Positions 10,601 to 22,949 of a stretch of DNA of 64,000 nucleotides are shown here, in pieces. The stretch is from Moniliella sp. 'wahieum' (lineage: Eukaryota > Basidiomycota > Moniliellomycetes > Moniliellales > Moniliellaceae). Position 1 is the first letter of the stretch, and every line of letters begins with the position of its first letter. The DNA is taken from NCBI GenBank assembly GCA_003971905.1, contig RSEE01000014.1:1-64000 (forward strand). The letters are read 5' to 3'. Both the position numbers and the translations under genes were made by a program. Below the pieces are notes generated by a model, which saw only the letters and a list, made by a program, of their open reading frames with translations, was not told the origin of the DNA and did no database searches.

Positions 10601-11899
10601 TTGAGGGTACGTCGACATGGCACTGCCATGTTTAGCTATCGGCGCTGCACCACAAGCCACGCAAAGCCGGCTTCGCACTCCCTGCAGTTCCGCCGGCACA
10701 GAGGGCCCTCAAGTTGCTACCGAGGAGCAAGTGCTGTTCGATGCTGTTATGTTATGCGGGGCCGGTACGGGGGTGCGGGGGGCGTTCGGCCGCAGTGGGT
10801 TTCCTTTCGCACAATCACAGCACTACGAAAGAAGATGGGGGTCGGCGGCGACAGGCTTGTCTGCTGCCAGAGAACGCGTTTGCTAACCGAGCAGGCCGGC
10901 CCAGCCGCAGTCCCATTGCGTCACCCTTGCACGAAACCAGGCCTGTCGTTGCCATTCAGGAGGATGAAGGGCGCCGCATCTCGAACCCCTGAAGAGGATG
11001 CTGATGGTGCAGCTCGCGTCAATGAGCCTCGCTCTCGATTGAATATTGACGATTGATGCGATGGTTGGTCCGCCGCGCTTGCCGTTCGAGTGGGGTGTCG
11101 ACCACCCCCAAACCCAAGCCGTGTCGGAGTGCATCCTCAGCCTCACATCTTCTGTCTGCCACCCCCTGATCATTCGCCACTCCTTATCATTTACATTTCC
11201 TCGTTCCCCCTGCCCCAACCCTCGCCCCCCCCGTGTTCCTGGGCAGGTACCCACACGGCCAGCTCCTGGTACGGTTCTTGCGGCATGCCCTTGTGCATGC
11301 AAAGATAGCGGCTGTCATCACGACAGCCGTCGTTGGAGCGGTGGCCCAGTTAGTCGCTCGAATTGTCTCGTTATCTGTCCCGCAACAATCACTGTCCCCG
11401 CGAGCGCATGTGTACCGCAGGTCCTAACCAAGAGAAGCAAGGCGGTGGGTATGCCATCCCGTCAATCTGGTCTGGCTTAATGGCCTCCTGACCATTTTTG
11501 TCCCAAGTGGATCTAAGCTGTCTTGCTCGTGCTTGCTTGCGTTAGGCGCATCATCTTGGGGAACTTGTTGCTGGCACTGCACTCCGGGAGAGCCAAACAT
11601 GGTCATTCATGCCTTGCGGCTGTCTTGCAGTGATCCCGCCACACAGACGCCTCTGAACTCCACCGCCCAAGGAACATCATTCGCCATCAAACGGCCTGGC
11701 GACTGCAATGTTGGAGACTGGTTCCGCTATTCTTCCAGTGCGGCGGCGCAGCTTCATGAGGCCCTGGTACTGTTTTCGTGCAGTGTTGTACACCTTGTTC
11801 GAGCCCTACAAATGTGGCGCGATGTCGCCGCCGTTCCCGACGATAGGATTAGCTGCTGTCGCTATGGGCGGTATCTCTGAAACTCTTGGTGCGCACATG
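10601..11899. repeat. Repeat mosaic, segment 2
   Basis: 10880-11240 shares order and sequence with 16050-16330: cctgaagaggatg...gatgaacctc.atctcgattg, then a C/T-rich tail. A weaker version of the tail lies at 21840-22070. The rest (11240-11900) has no recognisable gene. Short open frames are not conserved between copies. Confidence 0.5.
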
Positions 11900-12993
11900 C
11901 GTTTCGACAAAGCTTACTGGCCCAGATTATGACGATGGTACGTTGGCCCCGCTCTATTGTACTCTCTTGTGGTGCGAGTTACTGACAACCGACGCAGACC
12001 GAACACAGTGCCAGTAGCAATTGGGACGAACGTGCTTGCCCAAAGAAACTGCCTGTATCAATGCCTCTCAGCCAGAGCATGCGACGCGTACGCGGTGAAC
12101 GTGCAGGCACCGCTCCGCTTGACGCCGCCCTCGCTAGACAAGTGCGCGCACTGCTCTCCCCTCTGTTGTACGGAAGGCGTGGGTTGGGGTTTGGACAGCA
12201 AGGGATGTGCGAAACCAGTATCCGACGTGCTCCACCCGCCCGCTTCAGCAGCTGTGCGCCAGGCCTGCGTGGTAGCGAGCTGTGTCTGGCCAACACGGCG
12301 GGCACCTTGCCGCCGTCGGCAACGCTCCCTCCTGCAGTGCAAGTCACAGGGCTGCTACGGCGGCAGCAGACAGCCGAGCAGCCGAGCACCCCGCAAACAG
12401 CAATCGACTGCCTCTCCGCGAGACGCGCAGAAAGGGCTGTTCCCGTCGTGGGGTTAATGTTAAACGTGCGTTTGCCGCCGCGCTTGGCGCGCAGAAGCTC
12501 CTCCACATTGGCCGCGGCCGCACCGCCCAAGCCCCCCTCCCCGATTCTGGCCTGGCTGCGTTAGGACCGCTTTGCCTCTCCACGACCTACCCGCTGGGAC
12601 TCTGCTATGGCCCATGTCCTTGCTTCCTTCTCGCGCTGCGCACCAAGCCGTATGCGTGCTCACGGGGGCCCACGCCCCTCGGCTCCGCTCTTTGCTGTCC
12701 ATCCTTGTCGATGCAGTGCCTGAACTGACATCGAGAGCGCGGTTGCGTTACCGAGCTCGACATGATGCGCAGCTGTGGAATGCAAATCAACCTGGAGGCG
12801 ACCCCCCATGGGATGCCGTATCTTTGATGGTGGTGATTCCTGTACGTGTCCATTTCCTTCTGCTGAAACCCAAGTTGCTGACGTTTCACCTTAGCTGGAC
12901 GCAGCTCTAGAGGCAATGTGCGCGCACTCAAGCAGCCCTGAACTCGCCACGTCAACGTCCCCCAGCCAGTTGGGCAAAGCGCCAATACACTTG
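11900..12993. repeat. Repeat mosaic, segment 3 (copy of segment 1)
   Basis: This is a second copy of the blocks in 7590-9080, in the same order: intron-like 11938-11997, an exon-like block to about 12420, then 12500-12840, which ends in a stretch reading MQINLEA and a second intron-like sequence, 12842-12894 (gtacgt, ttgctgacg, ttag). No frame is intact. Confidence 0.6.
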
Positions 12994-14283
12994 TATCACC
13001 TGACTGACGTTCTTGCGGGCCAAGAATGTGGATCAAACCACTTGCTACCTCTGCCTGGCATCCCTCCCCCCTTACCGGTTGTTCATTTTGCGGTTCGTGC
13101 TTGCAGCAACGCCTCCGCTATCTGTTTGTTTCGCTCGAGGCGGAGAAACGAATCCAGCACGGGCCAAACTCCCGTGGGTAGGTGAGCAGCAATGGCACGA
13201 GGAAAGTCATCCGGGGCGACGATCGGGGCAATGTTGTCGCTCAATAGTGGGACCAAGTTGACATCCCGAAGCCTGTCGCTTTGGTCAGATCACTGTTGCT
13301 CTCTCTCCTGTTGACTTTGCACCACCGACCAACGCATTGACTTGGGCAGCGAGGCGAACGTACGGGTGGACCAGGTGATCGGCAGCCAACCAGAGGGGTC
13401 CGAGCCGGCTCCTCGTCTGGCACAAGAAAAAGACCACGGCTTTGCTCGCCATAGCATACGAAGCTGCTGCCTCCTGTGACTACATCGCTTCGGTTCCTGG
13501 CTGATCGAGAAAGCCGAAGTGCTCGATCGGAACTGGAGGTCGGTGGTGCCCTCCAAACCAGCGTTTCGCTTTCCTGGCCAGGGGATCATGGCTGGGTTAC
13601 GGGGCATTCCGGCCACTATGGTAAAGCCCGACCGATCTCACAATCCGGAGCGAATTGAACGCTCCCACGCCACTGTCACCGTTGCTGAGGTCACGATTGC
13701 AAACGCAGGTACTCCAAGAGCCCATCCATATCGAACAGCCTAACCCATTGGCCTTCGGAGACAACGTGCGACGCCTATCCTACGTCGTTTCTGCCATTCG
13801 GCTCGCCTCTGTCCCTCCGGCACACGCGCTGTGCAAGAAGGAGATGAACGCCTTGTTCGACACGGAGGCCAAAGCAAAGCACCAACGTACAATCCTTGTG
13901 CAACGGGTGACTAGCTCTGTTCCCTTGGTTTTCGCTGCGGGTGACTACGCCTATATTAGTCCAGGGCTGCTTTGGCGTACTCCAAGTGGAGAGCAAGCTT
14001 CGGTTGCCATTGCGCATTCACCTTGCCGCTCGGACTCGCGCGGTGCGAGCTAAGGTATAAGGATCACCCCATCCAAATGCACCACTCCTTTAAGACATGG
14101 ACCAAGGGCCTTTTACTTGATTCCCCGCCGACTGCGTTGCCAAACCACAGCCTAGGAGGCGGACTATGCATTCGCGGTGCTTTGGCTGCCCAAGAATGCA
14201 CGACGAGCAAGATGTGTATCCGCAGAAACGTTCTGGACTGCATGCGCTACTTTAGTTGCGAAAGTGTCCAAGGCACTCTTGAC
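12994..14283 (+). repeat. Long direct repeat, copy A1 (pairs with 17154-18400)
   Basis: From tatcacctgactga to gtccaaggcactctt this stretch is collinear with 17154-18400, with many substitutions and small indels. Shared landmarks are caagaatgtggatcaaa, tcatccggggcgacgat, ggtcatggctgggttgcgg-type sequence and, near the end, a 28S-like fragment. Both copies are riddled with stops. The lengths (1290 and 1247 bp) and shared order point to segmental duplication of about 4.2 kb of DNA. Confidence 0.8.
14137..14195 (+). pseudogene. Degenerate 28S-like fragment, second copy
   Basis: It holds ttgccaaaccacagcctagg followed by a weak match to the rest of 28S 2242-2292 (ggactatgcat.cgcgg). It is more diverged than the copy at 4514-4565 and very similar to the one at 18257-18315, which lies in the same position of the paired long repeat. 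Confidence 0.5.
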
Positions 14284-16060
14284 TGGAGATGGAGCGGGCA
14301 ATACAAACTTGTTCCTTCTCCACGTTTCCACTCCACCGCCACTTTCTCCTCCGCCTTGCCCGCCGTCTGGAGGTTGTGGCAAATCATGTGGCCCTCTTCC
14401 GTGATGCGCGTGAACTAGGCCGGTGGGAACTAGCGTAACACCAACAGCTCAGGCGCGCGCGCCAAGCCAGGCAGTCGATGTCGGCTGTGCTCACCCACTC
14501 TGGCAGCCGAAGCTGTCCACCCGGCAGTTCCGATTCGGGTCCATTCGAGTGGTGGAGTGCGCTGTGCCCTCGCCGCCGGGCAGCACAATGGTGCGGCGTC
14601 GGTTCACAGAGGCGGCCGGTCGATTGGGAAGAGCGTATTTAGATCATCCGACGATGACGCAGTGTTCAACCTGCTTGCCCTGCCGAAGGCGGGCTTGCGG
14701 GGCGGCTCTTCGGCCGACGTTTGTGCCACCCTCAAGGCCTATCCGGAGGTGGTTTGGCCGCCAGCTATGGAGAAGGGCTCTGCAGAGCGCCAGCGTTCCG
14801 ATGATTTGACCTGTGCACACCGCCAGGTCAAAGAGGGAATGCTGGGCGTGCGGCGCGCACGTTGCATCCCCAGGATGCAGAGTGGGGTTTGGGCCGGAAA
14901 CGGTTGAGCCCTGCATGCGAAGCACCCTGCAGGCCCGAAGAACCCGCTAGCTGGTTTGGTGGTTCGGCACATGTCAGAGCGGGCCTCGCCTGGTTTAACA
15001 GGCGACACCGCAGCGGCGGACGCCGGTGAGCCAACCCCCCAAGGTTTTGGAGTTGGATGATAAGGACATCTATCGCGCAGCAAGCAGCTTCTCCGGGACG
15101 TGGGGGGAGGCGTGGGCGGATGGTCGGTGCCCCTTCTCGAGGGCTCTAAAGCACGATGCCTTTAGAGCGGCTCTAAAGCACGATGCCTTTAGAGCGGCTC
15201 TGAAAGCCATGGCGTGTGTCATGTTTCATGGGACGTGCCCCCGGGTGCTCAGCTGTTGTGCACCAGTAGGTTGACGGCACTTGCGAAGCCTGAGGGCGGA
15301 GTAAGACCGATCGCCTGTGGTGAGCTAATTTACCGCGTAATGGCCAAGGCACTTCTTCTTCATTTGGATGTGGTTACTCCTCTGCTCCACAAGCAGTTGG
15401 GCGTCAAGTCCAACGGTGTGGAGCGATTGTGCGGCTTATGGATCGTTTGGTTAGTGGGGAAGAGGGGATCCGGCTTGGGCCGTTCAACTATGTGCTGTCG
15501 TTGGATTTTCAGAATGCGTTCAACTCGAGCGACCGGGCAACGGTGGCCCAGGCGGTGAGTGACTATTCGCCCGAGCTCCTTCCTTTCTTTTGTTGGGCTT
15601 ATGGGAAGCACACCAGTTGGTGTTGGGTGATGCAGGCAGCTTTGGAACCCTCCTGAGCCAGCAGGGAGTGAGGCAGGGCGACCCCTTTGGTCCCTTCTTC
15701 TTCTCTGTCGGCATCCGCGGTCTGCTCGAACAGGCGCAGCGCGCGTTGGGCGACGATGGGTTGGTGGTGTCCTATTTGGGTGACACTTATGTGTTGTCGC
15801 GCAATGCCAATGCGCTGCAGCTGGTATCGCGTGTCGTGGCGCAGAGCAAGACGGGCTGGAACTCAATCTGAGCAAGACGAAGACTGTCTCGACGCAGAAG
15901 TTGCGTCTGGAGGCGGCACCCTCCTCGGCTCGTGCGTGGGTCCCAGAGCAGCTCGGCTCGCTTTTCTGCAGGCAAAGGTGGAGGCTTAGGCAGCGCTTTA
16001 CCTCATCTTGCACGGGATGCCGCTGCAGGCAGATGCTGCTCGACTGCTCTGTTGTGCGGG
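14284..16060 (+). mobile_element. Reverse transcriptase relic, copy II (catalytic Asp lost)
   Basis: On the plus strand, a region upstream of the RT (14300-14840, with FNLLALPKAGLRGGSS) is shared with copy III. The RT core spans 15026-15990: GGVRPIACGELIYR, motif A SLDFQNAFNSSDR, motif B SQQGVRQGDPFGPFFF and motif C SYLGDTYVLS. The first catalytic aspartate of the YxDD box is glycine (YLGD, 15773-15784), so this copy could not polymerise even without its frameshifts. ILHGMPLQADAARLL near 16000 is the last part matching copy I; the C-terminal domain is missing. A 27-bp unit is tandemly repeated at 15143-15196. Expression is not expected. Confidence 0.8.
15143..15205 (+). repeat. 27-bp tandem repeat inside RT copy II
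   Basis: Two perfect 27-bp units (15143-15169 and 15170-15196) and the start of a third encode ALKHDAFRA repeated. Copy I has only one equivalent. Each unit carries 9-bp inverted arms, gctctaaag and ctttagagc, around an 8-bp loop, which could favour slippage. Confidence 0.85.
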
Positions 16061-17153
16061 ACGAGCGCGTAGAACAGGTCGCGCGGCTGCGCTTCGTCCC
16101 CCTCGTTGTATCCCCCTGAAGAGGATGGAGACGGGGTTGATGAACCTCAATCTCGATTGGATACGGAACGTTGAAGTAACTCCCTCGCGCACCTAACCCA
16201 AGCTGTGCCAAGTGAATCCCCATCTCGCCCCTTGCCACTCGCAGCAATGTTGTGTCCCCATTGCTCCCCCCTTTGTTCTCCCTTCCCCAGCTCGGCCCCA
16301 CGCTCTGCTGTCTCACACAGACCGGCCAGCTCCTCTTCTCCCAGAGTGGCTGGGTGTTCCTCAAATGGCAACCGCATTGATCCCCACCCAGGACTTACCG
16401 AATGGGTCGAACGGCCCCCTTGTTCCAACAGCAGGCCCAAACTCTTCTCAGACTCACTTGCGGCGTGACTGCAAAGACCTCCACGATCCACAATCCTTTC
16501 CACACGGCGAACGCATTCCTCACCTCAACATTGCTCTGCCGACCGTCAGCGCAATTCATACTAAAGACGAAACGGACCATCCACGCAGCCCTACTCAATA
16601 CCGGGGCCATGATTGGCTCTATTGGTTTTACACGTACGACGACGACCCCCACCCACACTTCCCCTGGTATGATGTACTGACCGACGCGTTTCTGCAGGCC
16701 GGAACGTACAGGCACGCATATGCAGACGGAGATGGATCATCAAGAGTGTCCAAGCACTAGTGCAACAACATGGATCAAACCAGTGCCCGCTTTTCATTTA
16801 AGTGGGAGATATTGGTGGTTCGGCATCGCTTCGCACTTGGGCATCCCCCAACAAGATGACGCTGTGGATGCTGCCAAGTCATATGCTTCCAGGCTCCGTC
16901 TCGTCTTGGGGCGAATATTTTACTGTTGCTTAGTAGAGTGCCCTCCCCACTCTTCTCCCAGATGAGAATCAAGTCCAAGGGACAGTACGGCAGATTGTGC
17001 GTCAGCTGGGCACTTCATTACAGAAGGCGATCGAGGCGAAGGGCCCGAGTAAACAAGAACAGGTTCCAATGTATAACGTGGCTCAACTTCAAACACAGCG
17101 TACAAGATGTGCAAGCGCAACATCCCAAGATCGTGGGCTTCTGTTGGGGATAG
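16061..17153. repeat. Repeat mosaic, segment 4
   Basis: 16050-16330 pairs with 10880-11240. 16634-16697 is an intron-like stretch (gtacga donor, atgtactgaccg branch region, ctgcag end) belonging to the same family as those at 9920, 20247 and 23562. The rest has no recognisable gene. Confidence 0.5.
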
Positions 17154-18400
17154 TATCACCTGACTGATGCTCTTGCGAGTCAAGAATGTGGATCAAAAAC
17201 CACTGCCTACCCCTGCCTGAAATCCCTCCCGTTGCCCCACCGGTTGTTCATTTTGCGGTTCGTGCGTGCAGCAACCCCTCCGCCATCTGTTTCGCTCGAG
17301 GCGGCAAAACGGATCTAGCACGGGCCAAACTCCCCTGGGCAGGTGAGCCGCAATGGCACGAGGCAAGTCATCCGGGGCGACGATTGCGGCAATGTGGTCG
17401 ATCAATGGTAGAGCCAAGTTGGCATCCCGATGCCCGTCGGTTTGGGCAGATCAGTCTTGCTCTCTCCTCTTGACTTTGCTCGACAGACCAGGGCATTGAC
17501 TTGCAGAGAGAGGTGAACGTATTGGCGAACGAGCTCATCGGCTGTGATGTCGGGGCATAAGAGCCTGCTCCTCGACACGGCGCAAGGAAGAGACGGCGGT
17601 TTTTCTCACCCGTCAGCATACGAAACCGTTGCCTCCCGCGATTACACCGATTTGGCTCCTGGCTGATCGAGAATGCAGAAGGGCTCGATCAGAGCTGGAG
17701 GTCGGGGGTGCCCTCTAATCCAGCGCTCGCTTTTCCTGGCCACGGGGTCATGGCTGGGTTGCGGGACATTGCTGGGTTGCGAGACATTGCGGCCACTATG
17801 GTAGAGCCCGACCCATCCAACAATCCGGAGCGAATTGGACGCTCCCACATCACTGTCGCCCGCACTCAGATCACGATGGCTAAAGCAGGTGCTCCAAAGA
17901 ACCCATCCATATTGAACGGCCTAACCCTTTGGTCATTCGGGGACAAGACGTGCGACGCCTATCCTGGGCCGTGCCTGCCATCCACTCGTTGCCGCCCCGC
18001 CGGCACACGCGCTGTGCAAGAAGGAAATGATCACCTTGTTCGACGCGGAGGCCAAAACAAAGGGCCAACGCACAATTTTAGTGTAACGGGTGTTTAACTC
18101 TGTTCCCTTGGTCTTCCTTGAGGGTGACTACGCCTGTGGTTAGTCCAGGGCTGCTTTGGCACACTTCCAGTGGAGAGCAAGCGTTGGTTGTCATTCCCAT
18201 TCGCCTTGCCGCTCGGAGTCTTGCCTGTGCGAGCAATGGTATACCTGCCGACCATGTTGCAAAACCACAGCCTGGGAGCCGGGCTAGGCATTTGCGGTGC
18301 TTTGGCTGCTCAAGAATACAAGACGAGCAAGATGTGTATCCGCAGAACGTTCTGGACTGCGCTCTACTTTGGCCACGAATGGGTCCAAGGCACTCTTGGT
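17154..18400 (+). repeat. Long direct repeat, copy A2 (pairs with 12994-14283)
   Basis: This is the partner of copy A1, in the same order and orientation. It has a short internal duplication of its own, tgctgggttgcg.gacattg, at about 17755-17790, present once in A1. It ends just after the third 28S-like fragment. No intact frame. Confidence 0.8.
18257..18315 (+). pseudogene. Degenerate 28S-like fragment, third copy
   Basis: It holds ttgcaaaaccacagcctggg then ccgggctaggcatttgcgg, aligned with 28S 2242-2280. Downstream (ctttggctgctcaagaat) it matches the copy at 14137 rather than rDNA, so both derive from one earlier event. Confidence 0.5.
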
Positions 18401-19085
18401 GTACGACTCCTCGGCTAGCACTGCAGTGCGTCCAGTCAAATTGGTGTGGTGGCCTCGTTTTGCTCTGAAATTCGGCGTAAGGAGGTGGCTCGAGCCCCCA
18501 ACCTCGCCATCAGGATGGTACCCGAAAATGGTGAGGTCCGTTGCCGACCCCGTTCCCGTCACGCCGCCAATTGCCCAAGCTGGGCCGAAAGTAGCCAGCC
18601 AGCGTAGTGGGCCGGGCGGCCGGGCGCACCCTAGGGCCTCGTGAGCTGGGCGGGATGGAGCGTTGTGTCGGTCGTCCTTGCTTGAGGGGCATGTTTCTGT
18701 GATGGTCGGCTCTGGCTCGCGACGTGAGGGACCGTACTCACGCGTTCCCTGGGTTTTCTTCGTACGTTCATTCCCCCAAACAGCCGGTCGGCATGGAATG
18801 CATGAGAACCACACCCTACCCGACTGTTGTTCCTCTGGTCTATGCCCTCGCTCGAACGAGGCGATGGTGGGTAGTGGGATGTTGATCCGTCTCTGGGCGG
18901 GATGTGGGTCGGGGGCAGGGCGGGAGGGGGCAGCTGTGGTGGCAGCAGACGCAGTCCGAGCGGTGCTTCGATACAGGCGGCGGGGGGTCACCGGTCACCG
19001 GTCACCGGTCACCAGAGCAGGATTGATTGCACGATTGAAACTTGAAACGATCCTGTGGCGGGTAAACCAACAGGCCGCTGGCGCC
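18401..19085. repeat. Repeat mosaic, segment 5 with GGTCACC heptamers
   Basis: 18510-18985 shares a block with 20865-21330 (gcccgaaaa.gatgaggc-type start, cgtacgtycatyc middle, gtggcagcagacgc near the end). A weaker copy of its second half is at 27285-27520. No intact coding frame. Confidence 0.5.
18986..19013. repeat. GGTCACC heptamer, 4 perfect copies
   Basis: Four contiguous 7-bp units. Each unit is close to its own reverse complement, so the run can pair with itself. It is one of several 7-bp tandem runs in this window. Confidence 0.95.
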
Positions 19086-20864
19086 TCCTGACACGGCCAA
19101 GTTGACCTGATCCCTTCTCCATCTTTCCACCACCTCCTTCTCATCCGCCTTGCCGCCGCCTGGAGTTTGTGGCGAAGCGTGTGGCCTGCCGTGGTGAGTG
19201 TGCCAGCGGCACGGTGGGAACTTGCGTAACATCGCCAGCCGCTATGCCAGGCAGCCGTGGGCTCAGCTCAAACGTACCACCGAAGCGGACACCTGGCAGT
19301 TCTGATTCAGATCCATTCGAATGATGGAGCGCGCAGCAGGCTCGCGGCCGGCCAGCGCGATGGTGCCGCTTCTATTCAAACAGGCTGCGGGTCGCTTGGG
19401 AATTGCCTATCCAGATCATCTCGACGATCGCGATGCGTTTAAGCTGCTTGCTCCTTCCGAAGGCGGGCAGGCCCGGAGGCTCCTCGATCGACGTTTGCGC
19501 CTCTCTCAGGGCCGATCCCGAGGGGGCCTGGCCACCAGCGATCGATTTTGGCCGCGTGCGCACCGCCAGGTCAAAGCAGGCGCCCTAGGGCGGACGACGC
19601 GGCGGTGAGGTTGGGCCACAGGCGGCTCTGCGCCCTCGTTGCACGGGTTGCCGCTGCAGGACCGTCTGCTTTGTTGCGGGGGGCTCTGCAACCGAATATT
19701 CGGCACCTGCCCCGTTCAATGAGGGCGGAGGATCCGGCGGACCAGCTCCAGCAGATGGACAAGTAGCTCTGGCGTGATGTGAAGGCAATCCGGGAGGCGC
19801 GGATCCGAGAGTGTTGCGGCTGGTCAGAGGTGGGACAAAGCTCTTTTCTCCTTGCCAACCCGTATGGGTGGCTTAGGCTTTCGAGTGCCAACAGTGATGG
19901 TATTCCGGTTGCTCTATTCAAGGCACTGGTAAGACGGGTTTGGATATGGTGCCTTCCATTGCAGTGGGCCTGCTGGTATCCCTGATGCGACTGGGCTCAT
20001 ATCGCGCCTGTCCCCCGCGGTGGTGCTGCGGCCAGGATGGTGTTGACGTTTCCATCAAGGTACTCTGTGAGGCGGTGGGGCATCTCGTCGGCCCGCTTTT
20101 GGAGCCTGTTCGCATGCGACAAGTCTATAGCGCCACCCTATTCATTTCGGTCATTCGGCCGCGCCGAAGTGCGAGACGTGCCAATACAGTTTCCCTTTTT
20201 CTGCGCCACATTGGCACTGCTACTACATCCACTTGCTGTTCATCATGTACGGGACCACCAACCCTTGTTCTCCAGTGACGTATGACCAGGCCGCCAAACA
20301 GGTACCAATACGCTCGGCGCAGGACAATAGCCGATGGATGAAGCAAGTGATCGCCACCCTATACTCTGCGGCATTTCCTCCGCCGCCGATCAAACACTTC
20401 TCCAGGCAATGACAAGCTCGAATGGTGGCGGGGAAGGTTGGCCAGGACCCACTGTCTACGGTGACCGGGGCGTGGGTGATGAGAAAACCGGACAGGCGTT
20501 GCAAGATATCGATGACCATTAGGAAGATGTGGGTCGAATCTTGGCCAGCTTCTGCCGCGACCTGGTGCAGGGGAAGACGGGGTTGCGCACCTGCAGATCG
20601 CCTCGCGCAAGCCCAAGGAATGTGGGTCAGTCATGGGGGTGTACCACCTGCTGGATGAGAAGCTGAGCTGGGTTGACTGCCCCTCGTGATGTGCTTGGTC
20701 GCGGTACCCGCCTCTCTGGGCTTACCGACCTAGGTTGGGCCCGGTGCGCCAATTTGGTCGGTGTGCACGTGTTCATGTTCTCTGCGGGGGCCCAAGTTGC
20801 TGACATTTCGCATTGGTGAGGAGTAGGCTGTTCCATCCGTCACCCGCACCACCAGCACTCTATG
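19086..20864 (+). mobile_element. RT element relic, copy III (RT core deleted)
   Basis: 19090-19585 matches the pre-RT region of copy II (LLALPKAGRPGGSS in one frame). Directly after it comes the RT C-terminal part: NIRHLPRSMRAEDPADQLQQMDK (19690-19766, shown here with one frame open), then a GLGF-like stretch at 19868. So the catalytic RT core is absent. The downstream block (19920-20830) matches copies IV, V and VI and includes intron-like 20247-20301 (gtacgg...aaacag). A second intron site at about 20766 has lost its donor. Relic only. Confidence 0.65.
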
Positions 20865-22949
20865 GTGGGTATGTAGGTGCCCGAAAACGATGAGGCTGGC
20901 CCAAGGTCTCTTCCCTTCACGGCCTGGTTACATAGCCGCGGTGGACGATGGTTGGCCGGGCCGAACGCGCATGAAGCGCCTGATGTGCCAGACGGGGGGT
21001 AAGGGTTAACTTGTTTCTGACGGTCATGGTTGCCGGGCGTGTTCGTTTGATCATTGACTCTGGCTTGCGTCGTGAGCGACCTTAGTGACAGCACTAATGG
21101 GTTGTCTGCGCATTGCTTCGTACGTCCATCCTCCCAAGCGGCCAGTGTGTGTAATGCATGAATCCCTTAGAACGCGGCTTTTGCTTGGATCCACACTGAA
21201 GGGTGTGGGGGGGGCAAGCGGATGGTATATAGTCGGATGGTCTATTGGTGTCTGGACGCGAGGGGGGCGGGATCGGGGACAAGGAGGGCAGCTGGCGGTG
21301 GCAGCAGACGCCCGGCGAGTGTTTTGCTTGTCGATGTGGACGGTGGAGGTCGCTTGCGTCGTGGTAAATTCCGCGAATGAAGCAATGCAATGGCTGGTGG
21401 TCGATTCGACCCCAACAAAGTGGGTAGCCCGGTTGAGCGTCGAACGCCCACCAGGTCCGGCTCCCGGCTCCACCATCGCCCCCTCCCACTCCATCCCCGC
21501 CAGTCCAACTCCTGCCGATCCATCTCGTATCCTTACCCACGGCATGCAATTTTTTGGGGCGCTGGCACGACCGTGTGTGGCCCCCGGGCGTGATGCACAG
21601 ACACGATGCGGGGGAGAACGCGCATGGCGGTGCTGGCGCACTGGAGGCAAGCTGAACCCGGGCCGCCGAAGCGTGCCCAGCGGTCCTGATCCAAACCAAG
21701 TCGGCCCACCAACACCATTCCAAAAGCAGCGGCTGCGAGGTCGTGGACAAACCAAATCCATGCTGGACCGCCCCTCAAGTGTGGCCTCGCCGAGGGTGTA
21801 AGAAAGGGGGGGACCATGACCATCTTTGGCTCACTCAGTGCCTCGCAACACCTATCTTCCAACACCAGCCAAGGGAATACACTTGTCCACCCTCATCCCT
21901 GTCTTCCCCTCTCCTGGACCCTCCATTACCCTCCTTTTCCCAAATCTTGAGGTGGGCGGTCCAATGGCACGTGGGGCACGCCTGAGAGTCTACAGCTCAT
22001 CCCAACTGCAACACGCATCACCCCTCCCTCATCCTGCACCGTGTTGCCTCCAGTACATTTCCTGCTACCCTGTTCTGACGGCACGACAGGTGAACAAGCA
22101 TATGTAAGGTACTGCATATGGATTGCCCCAGGCCCAAAACCGAATGGAGAAGATTCGAGTCGTGGCGTCTACGGTGGCGAGAAGTGTACGTTGGCAGAGG
22201 TCGGAAACGTGGGAAGGAACCAATCTCACTTCGAAAAAACACAAGCCACAACAAGGCCGAAACAAGGAACGCAACAAGGATCATGAACCGTTGGAGTCGG
22301 GGCTTACCAGGACATGTTGATCCGTTGACGGCAAAGAACGAGCGCAGCACACGAGTCCGTTGGTGGGTGGCCGAAGGTGATCCGTGGCTGTATAGGTAAG
22401 AAAACGAGGAAAGAGGTGGAGGCGGTACGTTGGTGAAATGACGTCCTAACTAACCCGGTACAGAGAGTTGGTCGCTGGCATGCCCGTCTCATTTTCGTTC
22501 CACCCCGGTCAACCATCCATCGTTTGTCAGTCGGGAACGACCACCGGTCCGCTCATGACCGTCTCCCGCCTCTCGATGGCGACTGCCCCATTCACAGCTG
22601 TTACACATCCCCATTGCCCCTGTCAGTTGACATGACTATCAAAAGTCCAGGGCCAAAGCTTGCGATATGTGGGTGTCCCCGCCTCGTACTCCTGTGCATG
22701 GTCAGCTTTATATTGCCCTCCCCCCCCGTCCCCTCCCGCCGCTAGCTCGAACAAATCGCTTTTTCGCGCCTGCTGCGACCATCCGCAGCACAGTTTGTCC
22801 GCTGGGCATGGCTTATGTCCGGGAGGGACGCCGGAAGAATCCTAGCCAACACTGCTCCCGAGAAAACGATGTCGAGTACACCTCTTTCATATGACAATTG
22901 GGCCACTTGGGCTGTCAGGTCATTGGTAACGCACGGCAGCACATAGATG
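20865..22949. repeat. Repeat mosaic, segment 6
   Basis: 20865-21330 pairs with 18510-18985. 21050-21800 is open in three frames on both strands, but no frame has recognisable domains or conservation with its repeat partner, so I treat this as a GC-composition effect. 21840-22070 resembles the C/T-rich tail at 11090-11240. 22080-22950 shows nothing recognisable. Confidence 0.45.

Noticed and set aside
21051-21801. Long frames open on both strands (236, 218 and 238 codons)
   Set aside because: All overlap in a GC-rich block that is part of a repeat whose partner (18510-18985) does not keep any of the frames open. No domains.
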